Shown here piece after piece: positions 54,139 to 61,887 of a DNA stretch of 64,000 nucleotides. Made by a program: the position numbers and the translations under genes. The notes below the pieces were generated by a model. That model ran no database searches. It saw only the letters and a program-made list of their open reading frames with translations, and had not been told where the DNA came from. Source of the stretch: UBA1732 sp045114455 (GTDB lineage Bacteria > Verrucomicrobiota > Lentisphaeria > Victivallales > UBA1829); contig JBGUKN010000078.1 in NCBI GenBank assembly GCA_045114455.1, forward strand, positions 11,978-75,977, read 5' to 3'. How positions within the stretch are numbered: the first letter of the stretch is position 1; every line of letters starts with the position of its first letter.

Positions 54139-54252
54139 ATAACATTTAACACAAATTATAATATACCCCGCTGAACTGGAAAATGCAAGCATGGCGCGGG
54201 ATTTTTCTTTCATATGCGCAATCCAAAAAAAGCCGGACAAAACGTTTTCCGC

Positions 54253-54280
54253 TTGACTTTTGACCGGATCGATGTATAGT
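54253..54280 (+). promoter_or_regulatory. Sigma70-type promoter of the GH2 gene
   Basis: TTGACT at 54253-54258 and TATAGT at 54275-54280 are 16 bp apart, about 50 bp before the start codon at 54330. Confidence 0.7.
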
Positions 54281-54329
54281 CTGATAAAACGAATCACAGC
54301 GGCTCCTCTTTCAATCCGAAGGATATTCC

Positions 54330-57300
54330 ATGAAGCGGCATCCCCACCATCTCTTTGCTTTTGCTCCCGCCGGATCGAACTCGGCATCGCCCCGGCATTT
54401 CGCTGATTTCCGAACCACCGGCGTCAACCGGGAACCGATGCATGCGCCCGTCTACGGGACGTTCTTCGATGAATCCTCTGCCGAAGCATACCGGATGACG
54501 CCGTCGAACTACACGCTGGACCTGAACGGGACATGGAAATTTCAGCTGTTCGGCAGACCGGACGAAGCGCCGGACGGTTTCGTTCAAACTGAATTCGACG
54601 ATGCGGACTGGTTCGATATGGCCGTGCCGTCGAACTGGCAAAGCGACATGCGGATCCCGGACCGCGGCGTCTACCTCAACAACATCTACTTGTTCCAGAA
54701 GGAAGCGAATCCGCCGCTCCTGCCGGATGCCAATCCGACCGGATGCTACCGCCGCACGTTCGAGGTCCCGGAGGAGTGGCTGGAACGCGACGTGCGGATC
54801 GTGTTCGACGGCGTGGACAGCGCGTACGACTTCTGGATCAACGGACAGTACGCGGGGTATGCGGAGGACAGCCGCCTGCCGTCCGAATTCGCCGTCACGA
54901 ATCTCCTGAAGCCCGGCAGAAACATGCTCGCGGTGAAGGTGTACCGGTTCTCGACCGGGTCGTACCTGGAATGCCAGGACGTCTGGCGCATGAGCGGCAT
55001 TTATCGCGGCGTCCGCCTGATGGCGCTGTCCCCGGTGCATCTGCGCGACTGGTCGGTCAGAACGACGTTCATCGACCCGGCGGAGAACGAACGGCACGGC
55101 AAATCCGACGCGAATCTGGACATTACGGCCTATGTGGAGACGCGCGCCCTGCCGCGCCAGCCCGTCGGGGACGTCGCGACGTCATGGTATCCCGGCGTCC
55201 GCGTGAAGGCGCGTCTGCTGGACGCGGACAACAGGCTCGTCGCGGAGAGCGAACCGGTGAAGTTCTGCGGCCAGACCAGCATGTACGGACCGCCGACCGA
55301 ACGCGGCGCGGCCGCGATCTCCATGAAGGTCGCCGCGCCCGAACAGTGGTCCCCGGATTCACCGTACCTTTACAAGCTCTTTCTGCATCTCGTCGATGAC
55401 GAAGGCATGACGATGGAAGTCCAGTATGTGCCGGTCGGATTCCGTCAGATCGAGATCCGGGGAAGGGACGTCCTGCTGAACGGGCGGCGGCTCATCGTGC
55501 GCGGCGTGGACCGCCACGATTTCAGCGCGAAGCACGCATTTGCCGTGACCGAGGAGGACATGCGTCTCGACATCAAGACGATGAAGAAACTCAACTTCAA
55601 CGCCGTCCGCACCAGCCACTATCCGAACAACAACCGCTGGTACGAACTTTGCAACGAATACGGCCTGCTGCTCGCCGACGAGACCGACATCGAGACGCAC
55701 GGCCTGGGCTCACAGCTCGCGAAAACCCCCGCCTGGGGGCCGGTCTTTCTGGAACGTGCCGAACGCATGGTGCTCCGCGACCGCAACAACCCGTGCGTCG
55801 GGTTCTGGTCGCTCGGCAACGAATCGGGCTGCGGCGCGAACCATGCCGCCATGGCGAACTGGATCCGCTTCACCGACCCGACCCGGCCCGTGCAGTACGA
55901 AAGCTGCAATCCGCCCCCGTCCGTCAGCGACATCCGCTGCCCCATGTATCCGCGCGTCGAACACGTCCGGGCGGTCATGGACGATCCGGACGAGACGCGT
56001 CCCTTCATCATGTGCGAATACGCCTACGCGAAGGGCAACGCCACGGGCGACCTCTTCCAATACTGGGACCTCGTGCACGAAAACCGCGGATTCCACGGCG
56101 GATTCGTGTGGGACTGGGCGGACAAGGCGCTCCTGAACGTCATTGCGAAGACCGGCGAAGTTAACTACGGCTACGGAAACGACTTCTGTGAAAACTTCGA
56201 CTATCCGGGCAACCGGCAGCATCCCACGCAGGTCCTGAACGGCATCGTGGATGCTTCCCTCAAGCCGCATCCCGGCGCACAGGAAGTCCGCGTGTGCCAG
56301 TCGCCAATCCGCTTCAAGTTTGATGGAACGAAGCTGACCGTCATCAACGAACGCAACAACGCTTCGACCGCCGACCTGACATTCCGCTGGGAAGTCACGC
56401 GGAACGGCTATGTCGTCAGCTCCGGCGCGCTGGACGTCCCCGTGACCGATTGCTTCGAATCCTCGGTCGTAAATGCGCCGTTCCGGGATGAGATCGCAGA
56501 CCGGGAGGACATGTGGTTCCTGAACCTCTACTGCGACGGACCGTCGCACGAGATCACGCGCGAACAGTTCCCGCTCAGCGATGCCGCCCGGAAGCTCGTC
56601 GCGCCCGCCCGGCTCAAAGGGAAATCCCGTTGGGTCGAATCAAAGATTTCCATGGAGGCGGCGGAGACGGAAGAAACTCTCACGATCGGGCAGTTCGCAT
56701 GGTCCAAAAAGGACGGACGCCTGATCTCCCTGAATCGGCCTGACGGGACGGAACTGCTCGCCGCGCCCGCCGAAGAGATATTCTTCCGCGCGCCGACCTG
56801 CAACGACCGGATGCTGGACGCGGACGGCACGTTCGCGAAGGACTGGGCACCACTCTATCATGCAAACCGCAAGCTATTGGAATTCAAATGGAAACAGACG
56901 CCCCGCGCCGGGGATTATCATGTTTATGTGACCACGCGCATCGCGGACCGGATCGACTCCCGGGTCGAATGGACCGTCTCCTCCGGGCAGAACAGGTTTC
57001 TGGAGTATCAGCAGGAAGCGAGCTTCCGCGACGAGGACCTGCATTCCGTGGCGCGCGTCGGCATGATCTTCCCGCTCGTCGAGGGATTCGAAAAAGTGAA
57101 GTATTTCGGACGCGGCCCGTACGAGAATTACCCTGACCGTCAGCGCGCCTCGCTCGTCGGACGCTGGGAAACCGCCATATCCGCCATGCTCGAGAACTAT
57201 CTCGTGCCGTCCGAATGCGGCGGGCGCGGAGACGTGTTCTCGCTGGAACTTTCCGGCGACGCGGCGAAGAAACTGCGCGTCGTATGCGGCGGGGGAATCC

Positions 57301-57542
57301 AGTTCTCCGCGCTGCACGTTTCTCCGTGGGACCTGATGGCCGCGGACCACAGCTGGGAGCTGAAACCCGGCAAAAGGACATGGCTGATTGTGGACGGCGC
57401 GCACATGGGCGTCGGCGGCGACGACGGCTGGACGGTCAACGTACACGAGGAATACCGGCTGGGGCCGGGAACTCATCATACGGAATTTACGCTCGATCTC
57501 CTCGGGACGGAAGACGCGAAAGGCAATCTGCCGGAATCCTGA
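54330..57542 (+). CDS. Glycoside hydrolase family 2 beta-galactosidase (LacZ-like)
   Basis: 1070 residues, close to the length of E. coli LacZ. Domains in order: sugar-binding jelly roll (about 35-215), immunoglobulin-like domain, TIM barrel (about 345-640) and the Bgal_small_N-type domain at the C-terminus. The acid/base Glu is in SLGNESGCGANHAAM (about 497) and the nucleophile Glu in FIMCEYAYAKGN (about 563). RGVDRHDFSAKHAFAVTEEDM is the typical barrel entry. No signal peptide is present, so it is cytoplasmic. It probably hydrolyses lactose-like or plant/mucin galactosides. Monocistronic with its own promoter; no adjacent sugar transporter is seen. Confidence 0.94.
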   Translation: MKRHPHHLFAFAPAGSNSASPRHFADFRTTGVNREPMHAPVYGTFFDESSAEAYRMTPSNYTLDLNGTWKFQLFGRPDEAPDGFVQTEFDDADWFDMAVPSNWQSDMRIPDRGVYLNNIYLFQKEANPPLLPDANPTGCYRRTFEVPEEWLERDVRIVFDGVDSAYDFWINGQYAGYAEDSRLPSEFAVTNLLKPGRNMLAVKVYRFSTGSYLECQDVWRMSGIYRGVRLMALSPVHLRDWSVRTTFIDPAENERHGKSDANLDITAYVETRALPRQPVGDVATSWYPGVRVKARLLDADNRLVAESEPVKFCGQTSMYGPPTERGAAAISMKVAAPEQWSPDSPYLYKLFLHLVDDEGMTMEVQYVPVGFRQIEIRGRDVLLNGRRLIVRGVDRHDFSAKHAFAVTEEDMRLDIKTMKKLNFNAVRTSHYPNNNRWYELCNEYGLLLADETDIETHGLGSQLAKTPAWGPVFLERAERMVLRDRNNPCVGFWSLGNESGCGANHAAMANWIRFTDPTRPVQYESCNPPPSVSDIRCPMYPRVEHVRAVMDDPDETRPFIMCEYAYAKGNATGDLFQYWDLVHENRGFHGGFVWDWADKALLNVIAKTGEVNYGYGNDFCENFDYPGNRQHPTQVLNGIVDASLKPHPGAQEVRVCQSPIRFKFDGTKLTVINERNNASTADLTFRWEVTRNGYVVSSGALDVPVTDCFESSVVNAPFRDEIADREDMWFLNLYCDGPSHEITREQFPLSDAARKLVAPARLKGKSRWVESKISMEAAETEETLTIGQFAWSKKDGRLISLNRPDGTELLAAPAEEIFFRAPTCNDRMLDADGTFAKDWAPLYHANRKLLEFKWKQTPRAGDYHVYVTTRIADRIDSRVEWTVSSGQNRFLEYQQEASFRDEDLHSVARVGMIFPLVEGFEKVKYFGRGPYENYPDRQRASLVGRWETAISAMLENYLVPSECGGRGDVFSLELSGDAAKKLRVVCGGGIQFSALHVSPWDLMAADHSWELKPGKRTWLIVDGAHMGVGGDDGWTVNVHEEYRLGPGTHHTEFTLDLLGTEDAKGNLPES

Positions 57543-57650
57543 TGCGGGGGAGGCTCCTCCTCACTGTACCGTTTCGGAGCCGGGCGCTGCTCAACACACT
57601 CCGTGTGTCCGAGCGCAGCCGGACACTGCCGCAGTGGAGACTTCGTTTCC
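57543..57650. repeat. Hairpin-rich 3'-flanking repeat element, copy 2
   Basis: This lies between the convergent GH2 and kinase stops. It contains GGAGG/CCTCC, an imperfect inverted repeat GGCGCTGCTC ... GAGCGCAGCC and ACACAC/GTGTGT. The segment CACTGCCGCAGTGGAGACTT beside the kinase stop closely matches the one beside the macroglobulin stop near 30966-30985. Confidence 0.65.
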
Positions 57651-58859
57651 CTACTCTTCGAATCCGGCGGAAACGCAGGTCAGGTCGGTCAGGTAAAACG
57701 ACCCGTCCGGCAGACGCATGGCGCTGCTCGCGGGCGCTTCGATCATCGCCTCGTCCAGCGTGCGCCAGAAGAACGCCGCATCGACGTTGCCCGAAGCCGG
57801 GGGCATCGATTCCAGTCCGGCGGGCAGAGGCTCCAGCCAGAGTTCGTCGGGGCGCGCGAACGCAGCGACACGACGGTGCCTGACCCGGAGCATCTGAAGA
57901 TAGATGCTGCGCAGATAGAGACATTCCGCCTCTGCTTCGTCTTCCGCACGAAGGAGTTCGAATCCGGCGGCGGGCATCCCGTGCGCGGTGTCTTCCTTCG
58001 GGAGAAGCGGACGCCCCAGGGCATCTTTCCTCAGGAGCATCGTGCGGTCCGGGGCATCGGGATGGGGAAGGGCGTCGGCGAACTTCGGATATCCGCTCAG
58101 CGCCTGTCCGCTGCGTTTCTCCCAGGTCTCGATGAGATGCTGCGCCGTGCGCCGGATCTCGGCGAAAAAGAACGTTTCCGCTTCGGTATCCGTCTCCGCT
58201 GCGCCTATTTCGCGGATGGCATGAAGCATCTGCGCACGGGTCAGGCCCTCGCGGAGCGTGACGATGCACCGGCTCATGAGTCTGCGGGCGGCAGGCTCGA
58301 CGTGCCCCGGATGCTCGATCGCGATCAGGTCGACCCATGCGAGCGAATGCGTGCCGGAATTGTAGAGGATGTTTCCGAAATGGAGGTCGCCGTGATAGAA
58401 TCCGGCGTCGAAAAACTTCTTCAGGAACGCCGCGATCTCCGACACAAGGACGTCGGCGTTCCCGCCGCCGTAGACGATCTGTTCGTAATAGTATTTGTCA
58501 AGCGGAATATATCCGGGCAGGGCGCGCGTGATCAGCACGTTCGTGCCGCCGAGCTTGCCCCAGCCGAGACATTTCACAGCCGGGATCCCCGCCGCCGCCA
58601 GATTCAGCCCGATTTCGTATTCCACGCGCGACTTCTGGCGTATGCTTTTCCGGAAGGCCGACCAGAGATTCGGGGAACGCTCGAACTTCAGGTAATAGTC
58701 GCCGCAGCGGTATACGGAACGCACGGGCGTGCTTTTCACGAGGTGCGGAGCGGTCAGCACGAGCGAGCGGACGGCATCCGCCGTCTTTTCGGACGGGATG
58801 TGCCATTGCCAGCGTTTCGACTTAAGAAGATCCGGGGGCAGGGAAGCCGTTTTTTTCAT
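57651..58859 (-). CDS. Kdo/WaaP-family lipopolysaccharide kinase-like protein
   Basis: 402 residues. The N-terminal half is a protein-kinase-like fold: VYRCGDYYLKFER with the ATP-binding Lys, then GFYHGDLHFGNILYN (catalytic Asp, HxDxxxxN) and LAWVDLIAIEH in the DFG position. This matches the RfaY/WaaP/KdkA group that phosphorylates Kdo or heptose of the LPS core. The C-terminal 180 residues are not typical of the family and I do not recognise them. It is transcribed from its own promoter, divergent from nothing known. A role in core phosphorylation is inferred. Confidence 0.82.
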   Translation of the reverse strand: MKKTASLPPDLLKSKRWQWHIPSEKTADAVRSLVLTAPHLVKSTPVRSVYRCGDYYLKFERSPNLWSAFRKSIRQKSRVEYEIGLNLAAAGIPAVKCLGWGKLGGTNVLITRALPGYIPLDKYYYEQIVYGGGNADVLVSEIAAFLKKFFDAGFYHGDLHFGNILYNSGTHSLAWVDLIAIEHPGHVEPAARRLMSRCIVTLREGLTRAQMLHAIREIGAAETDTEAETFFFAEIRRTAQHLIETWEKRSGQALSGYPKFADALPHPDAPDRTMLLRKDALGRPLLPKEDTAHGMPAAGFELLRAEDEAEAECLYLRSIYLQMLRVRHRRVAAFARPDELWLEPLPAGLESMPPASGNVDAAFFWRTLDEAMIEAPASSAMRLPDGSFYLTDLTCVSAGFEE

Positions 58860-58892
58860 GGTATTCTGAATCCTGTATTGTTTCCTGCAAAA

Positions 58893-58920
58893 ACTATAGC
58901 ACCGGAAAGAGAAATATCAA
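58893..58920 (-). promoter_or_regulatory. Sigma70-type promoter of the kinase gene
   Basis: On the minus strand TTGATA (58915-58920) and TATAGT (58893-58898) are 16 bp apart, 34 bp upstream of the start codon. Confidence 0.7.
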
Positions 58921-58953
58921 GTACACAGACCTAAAAACAGATGTTGGAAACCA

Positions 58954-58989
58954 TAAAAAAACACCCTGTGCGGTTTTTCGCACAGAGTG
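58954..58989 (-). terminator. Rho-independent terminator of the SGNH hydrolase gene
   Basis: On the minus strand CACTCTGTGCG pairs with CGCACAGGGTG (one wobble) and is followed by seven T residues. It closes the gene at 59034-59789. Sequence next to it (58981-59003) is shared with the element at 30902-30991. Confidence 0.85.
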
Positions 58990-59033
58990 TGTCGGGTAGT
59001 GCCTTGCTTCTCAACGGCACAGGATTCAATCAA

Positions 59034-59789
59034 TCACTTGCAGTACTTCTCGAGGTAGGGACGGATGGCGTCCGCCCAGATCTGATAGCCCTTGGCGGTC
59101 GGATGCAGGAAGTCGGCCATAATGTCGCGTTCGAGAACGCCGGTCGGAGTCAGGAACTTCGGGCCGAGGTCTTCATAGAAGACGGTCTTGTTGTCGGCGA
59201 AGTCCTTGATGATCTCGTTCGTGGCGGCGATCTTCGGGCGGTTCTGGTCGTTGGGCGTGTTGCCCGCGGGGAAAATGCCGAGAAGCAGGATCCTGGCGTT
59301 CGGAGCCTTTTCCCTGATGGCGTTGACACAAAGACGGATGCCTTCGGCGGTGGCGGCGGGGGCGTCCTGTTTCGATTTGAGATTGTTGACGCCAATCAGG
59401 AGCATGACGAGCTGCGGGTCGATCTTGGAGAAGATGTCGGTCTTCTCAATGACGTACAGGCAGTTCTGCGTGCGGTCGCTGGAAAAACCGAGATTCAGCG
59501 GATGATACTGGGCGAATTCGATGTCCATGACGTCCTTGCCGGTCTTTTCCCAGAAATGGATGATGGAGTCACCGACCATGACGAATTTGATGTCCTTGCC
59601 TTCCTTCTCGGCCTGCGCGGTCTTTTCCTGGATGCGCTGGATATGCTTCCGATTGAGTTCGGGCGTGCTGACGCGTATATAGCTGAATTCCCATTTTCCT
59701 CCGGACACGGAGGTGTCCAGTGTGTGAACTCCTAATGCAAGAAGCAGTGCGACAGCCGCGACCGCGAAAAACGAGAAGAAATATTTCAT
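59034..59789 (-). CDS. SGNH/GDSL hydrolase, paralogue 1 (Sec signal, no lipobox)
   Basis: 251 residues. The catalytic Ser is in FVMVGDSIIHFW (block I), the oxyanion Asn in LLIGVNNLKS (block III), and the Asp/His pair in MADFLHPTAKGY (block V). The N-terminal signal FFAVAAVALLLALGVHT lacks the lipobox Cys that the next two paralogues have. The C-terminal 170 residues are nearly identical to paralogue 2. Family members deacetylate or de-esterify polysaccharides or lipids outside the cytoplasm. Only 16 bp separate its ATG from the terminator-like hairpin of the upstream gene, so it probably depends on read-through. Confidence 0.9.
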   Translation of the reverse strand: MKYFFSFFAVAAVALLLALGVHTLDTSVSGGKWEFSYIRVSTPELNRKHIQRIQEKTAQAEKEGKDIKFVMVGDSIIHFWEKTGKDVMDIEFAQYHPLNLGFSSDRTQNCLYVIEKTDIFSKIDPQLVMLLIGVNNLKSKQDAPAATAEGIRLCVNAIREKAPNARILLLGIFPAGNTPNDQNRPKIAATNEIIKDFADNKTVFYEDLGPKFLTPTGVLERDIMADFLHPTAKGYQIWADAIRPYLEKYCK

Positions 59790-59805
59790 AAAAAATGATA
59801 TTAAA

Positions 59806-59842
59806 TCAAAAAAAGGACCTACAGGTCGTATAGGTCCTTTTT
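59806..59842 (-). terminator. Terminator or attenuator hairpin between SGNH paralogues 2 and 1
   Basis: On the minus strand AAAGGACCT and AGGTCCTTT form a perfect 9-bp stem followed by a run of eight T residues. It stands 16 bp before the ATG of paralogue 1, leaving no room for a separate promoter. Confidence 0.8.
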
Positions 59843-59889
59843 GTGTTTAGATGATCGAATCGCGGAAATTAATTCCCGCGGGACTGTAC

Positions 59890-60663
59890 TTACTTGCAGT
59901 ACTTTTCGAGGTAGGGACGGATGGCGTCGGCCCAGATCTGATATCCCTTGGCCGTCGGATGCAGGAAGTCCGCCATGATGTCGCGTTCGAGGACGCCGGT
60001 CGGAGTCAGGAACTTCGGACCGAGGTCTTCGTAGAAGACTGTCTTGTTGTCGGCGAAGCCCTTGATGATCTCGTTCGTGGCGGCGATCTTCGGGCGGTTC
60101 TGGTCGTTGGGCGTGTTGCCCGCGGGGAAGATGCCGAGAAGCAGGATCTTGGCGTTCGGGGCCTTTTCCCTGATGGCGTTGACGCAGAGACGGATGCCTT
60201 CGGCGGTGGCGACGGGGCCGCCCTGGTTCCAGCCGAAGTTGTTGACGCCGATCAGGAGCATGACGAGCTTCGGATCGATCTTGGAGAAGATGTCGGTCTT
60301 CTCAATGACGTACAGGCAGTTCTGCGTGCGGTCGCCGGCGAATCCGAGGTCCAGCGGATGGTACTGGGCGAATTCGGCGTCCATGACGGCCTTGCCGGCC
60401 TGTTCCCAGAAGTGGGTGATGGAGTCGCCGACCATGACGAACTTGATGTCCTTGCCTTCCTTCTCGGCCTGCGCGGTCTTTTCCTGGATGCGCTGGACGT
60501 AGTTCCGGCTGAGTTCGGGCGTGGTGACGCGCTGGTATCCGAAATCCTGTTCCGCGCCGGGCACGGGCGTGTTCAGCGTGGAGACGACTTCGGGTTCCGT
60601 GGCGCATGCCGCGAGGAGCAGGGCTGCCGCCGCGGCAGCGAAAAACGAAAAGATGTGTTTCAT
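59890..60663 (-). CDS. SGNH/GDSL hydrolase lipoprotein, paralogue 2
   Basis: 257 residues. The signal peptide ends in the lipobox LLLAAC (Cys near 20), predicting a lipoprotein. Catalytic blocks are FVMVGDSITHFW, LLIGVNNFGWN and MADFLHPTAKGY. The middle and C-terminal parts are almost the same as paralogue 1 at both protein and DNA level, indicating recent duplication or gene conversion; the first 60 residues differ. A hairpin (60692-60731) lies 28 bp before the start codon. Confidence 0.92.
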   Translation of the reverse strand: MKHIFSFFAAAAAALLLAACATEPEVVSTLNTPVPGAEQDFGYQRVTTPELSRNYVQRIQEKTAQAEKEGKDIKFVMVGDSITHFWEQAGKAVMDAEFAQYHPLDLGFAGDRTQNCLYVIEKTDIFSKIDPKLVMLLIGVNNFGWNQGGPVATAEGIRLCVNAIREKAPNAKILLLGIFPAGNTPNDQNRPKIAATNEIIKGFADNKTVFYEDLGPKFLTPTGVLERDIMADFLHPTAKGYQIWADAIRPYLEKYCK

Positions 60664-60691
60664 AGAAAATCTCTTGCAGGATTGCTTTTTT

Positions 60692-60731
60692 AATAGGACC
60701 TATAGGTCTTATATGTCTTATAGGTCCTATT
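60692..60731. repeat. GGACCTATA inverted repeat upstream of SGNH paralogue 2
   Basis: Arms AATAGGACCTATA (60692-60704) and TATAGGTCCTATT (60719-60731) are perfectly complementary over 13 bp. The same AGGACCTA core forms the hairpin at 59812-59840, and fragments recur at 30841-30860. Confidence 0.8.
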
Positions 60732-60765
60732 CTTTTTTTTGTTGATCAGACAGGAGAGAGCTTTC

Positions 60766-61650
60766 TTACTTGATACCATGCTGGTCGGCAAACGCCTTGA
60801 TGGAGTCACCCCAGATCTTGTAGCCCGGCTCCGCCGGATGCAGGCGGTCGAAGTTCATCACGCCCTGGATGAGGTTGCCCTGTTCGTCGGTGAACTTCGG
60901 GGTGAGGTCTTCATAGAAGACGGTCTTGTTGTCGGCGAAGTCCTTGATGATCTCGTTCGTCTCAGCGCACTTGTTTCCGAGGCCGTCGCCGCGCGGGAAG
61001 ATACCGTAGAGCAGGATCTTGGCGTTCGGAGCCTTTTCCTTGATGGCGAGGACGATCTGGCGGATGGCTTCGGCAGTGGCGACAGGTTCGGATTCATGCA
61101 TGCCGAAGTTGTTCGTGCCGATCATGACCGTGACGAGCTGAGGATCGATAAGCTCGAAGATGCCCTCGTTCTTGACCACGTGAAGGATGTTCTCGGTGCG
61201 GTCGCCGGAGAATCCGAGGTTCAGCGGATGATACACTGCGAGTTTGCTCCAGCTGTTCTCGCTGGGCTGGGCGTTCTGGTTGTTCTGGCCGCCGCCGAAG
61301 CCGCCGCCGAAACCACCGCCGAAACCGCCAAAGCCGCCGAATCCACCGAAGCCGCCGCCGAAACCTCCGAAGCCGCCGCCTTCCCAGAAATGGGTGATGG
61401 AGTCGCCGACGAGCACGAGCTTGATGTCCTTGCCTTCCTTCTCGGCCTGCTGTTTCTTCTCAGCGATGCGCTGGACGAAGTTCTGGCTGAGGGCGGGCGT
61501 GGTTACCTTCTGATATCCGGGATCCTGTTCCGCGCCGGGGACTGCCCTGTAGAGCGTGCAGTTTTCGGGCACTGCGTTGACGGTGTTGACGCAAGAGGCG
61601 AGGACGGCGAGCACAGCCGCCGCGGCGAACGAGGAAAGAATACGTTTCAT
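60766..61650 (-). CDS. SGNH/GDSL hydrolase lipoprotein with Gly-Phe insertion, paralogue 3
   Basis: 294 residues. A lipobox signal (LAVLASC, Cys about 20) predicts a lipoprotein. Block I is VLVGDSITHFWE, and directly after it about 33 residues of Gly-Phe repeats (GGFGGFGGGFGGFGG pattern) and QNNQNAQPSE are inserted where the paralogues have only a short helix. Block III (IGTNNFGMHES) and block V (MNFDRLHPAEPGY) follow normally. The sequence is about half identical to paralogues 1 and 2. First gene of the three, with a promoter at 61723-61750. Confidence 0.91.
   Translation of the reverse strand: MKRILSSFAAAAVLAVLASCVNTVNAVPENCTLYRAVPGAEQDPGYQKVTTPALSQNFVQRIAEKKQQAEKEGKDIKLVLVGDSITHFWEGGGFGGFGGGFGGFGGFGGFGGGFGGGFGGGQNNQNAQPSENSWSKLAVYHPLNLGFSGDRTENILHVVKNEGIFELIDPQLVTVMIGTNNFGMHESEPVATAEAIRQIVLAIKEKAPNAKILLYGIFPRGDGLGNKCAETNEIIKDFADNKTVFYEDLTPKFTDEQGNLIQGVMNFDRLHPAEPGYKIWGDSIKAFADQHGIK
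61288..61384 (-). repeat. Gly-Phe codon repeat inside SGNH paralogue 3
   Basis: A run of GGC/GGT/GGA and TTC/TTT codons encodes about 32 residues of GGF/GGGF. Such a codon repeat can expand or contract by slippage. Confidence 0.85.
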
Positions 61651-61722
61651 GGTGATTCCTGTCCTTTGGTTGATTGGTTGGAAAGGTTGAAAATGATAAG
61701 GCGATATAAACTATTTTACGTT

Positions 61723-61750
61723 AATATAACCTGCCCGAAGCGAAAATCAA
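61723..61750 (-). promoter_or_regulatory. Sigma70-type promoter of the SGNH hydrolase genes
   Basis: On the minus strand TTGATT (61745-61750) and TATATT (61723-61728) are 16 bp apart. Transcription would start near 61716, giving a 65-nt leader. Confidence 0.7.
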
Positions 61751-61820
61751 TCCCGTCCGGCATTTTTTTTCGCGTTTGTTCGTTACTTTCTCAATCATTC
61801 CGGGCGGACGCCTCCGAACC

Positions 61821-61864
61821 GAAAAGAAAAGAGCCGCGCGGAATCAAGGGGGATTCCGCGCGGC
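61821..61864 (-). terminator. Rho-independent terminator of the AIDA-repeat gene
   Basis: On the minus strand a perfect 13-bp stem, GCCGCGCGGAATC with GATTCCGCGCGGC (61852-61864 and 61833-61845), is followed by TCTTTTCTTTTC. Confidence 0.88.
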
Positions 61865-61887
61865 CCGAGGTTTTTGTTCGGGCTGTC

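Noticed and set aside
60692..60740. Terminator after SGNH paralogue 3
   Set aside because: The T-run follows the hairpin on the plus strand, while the genes on both sides are on the minus strand; on the minus strand the hairpin is followed by A residues.
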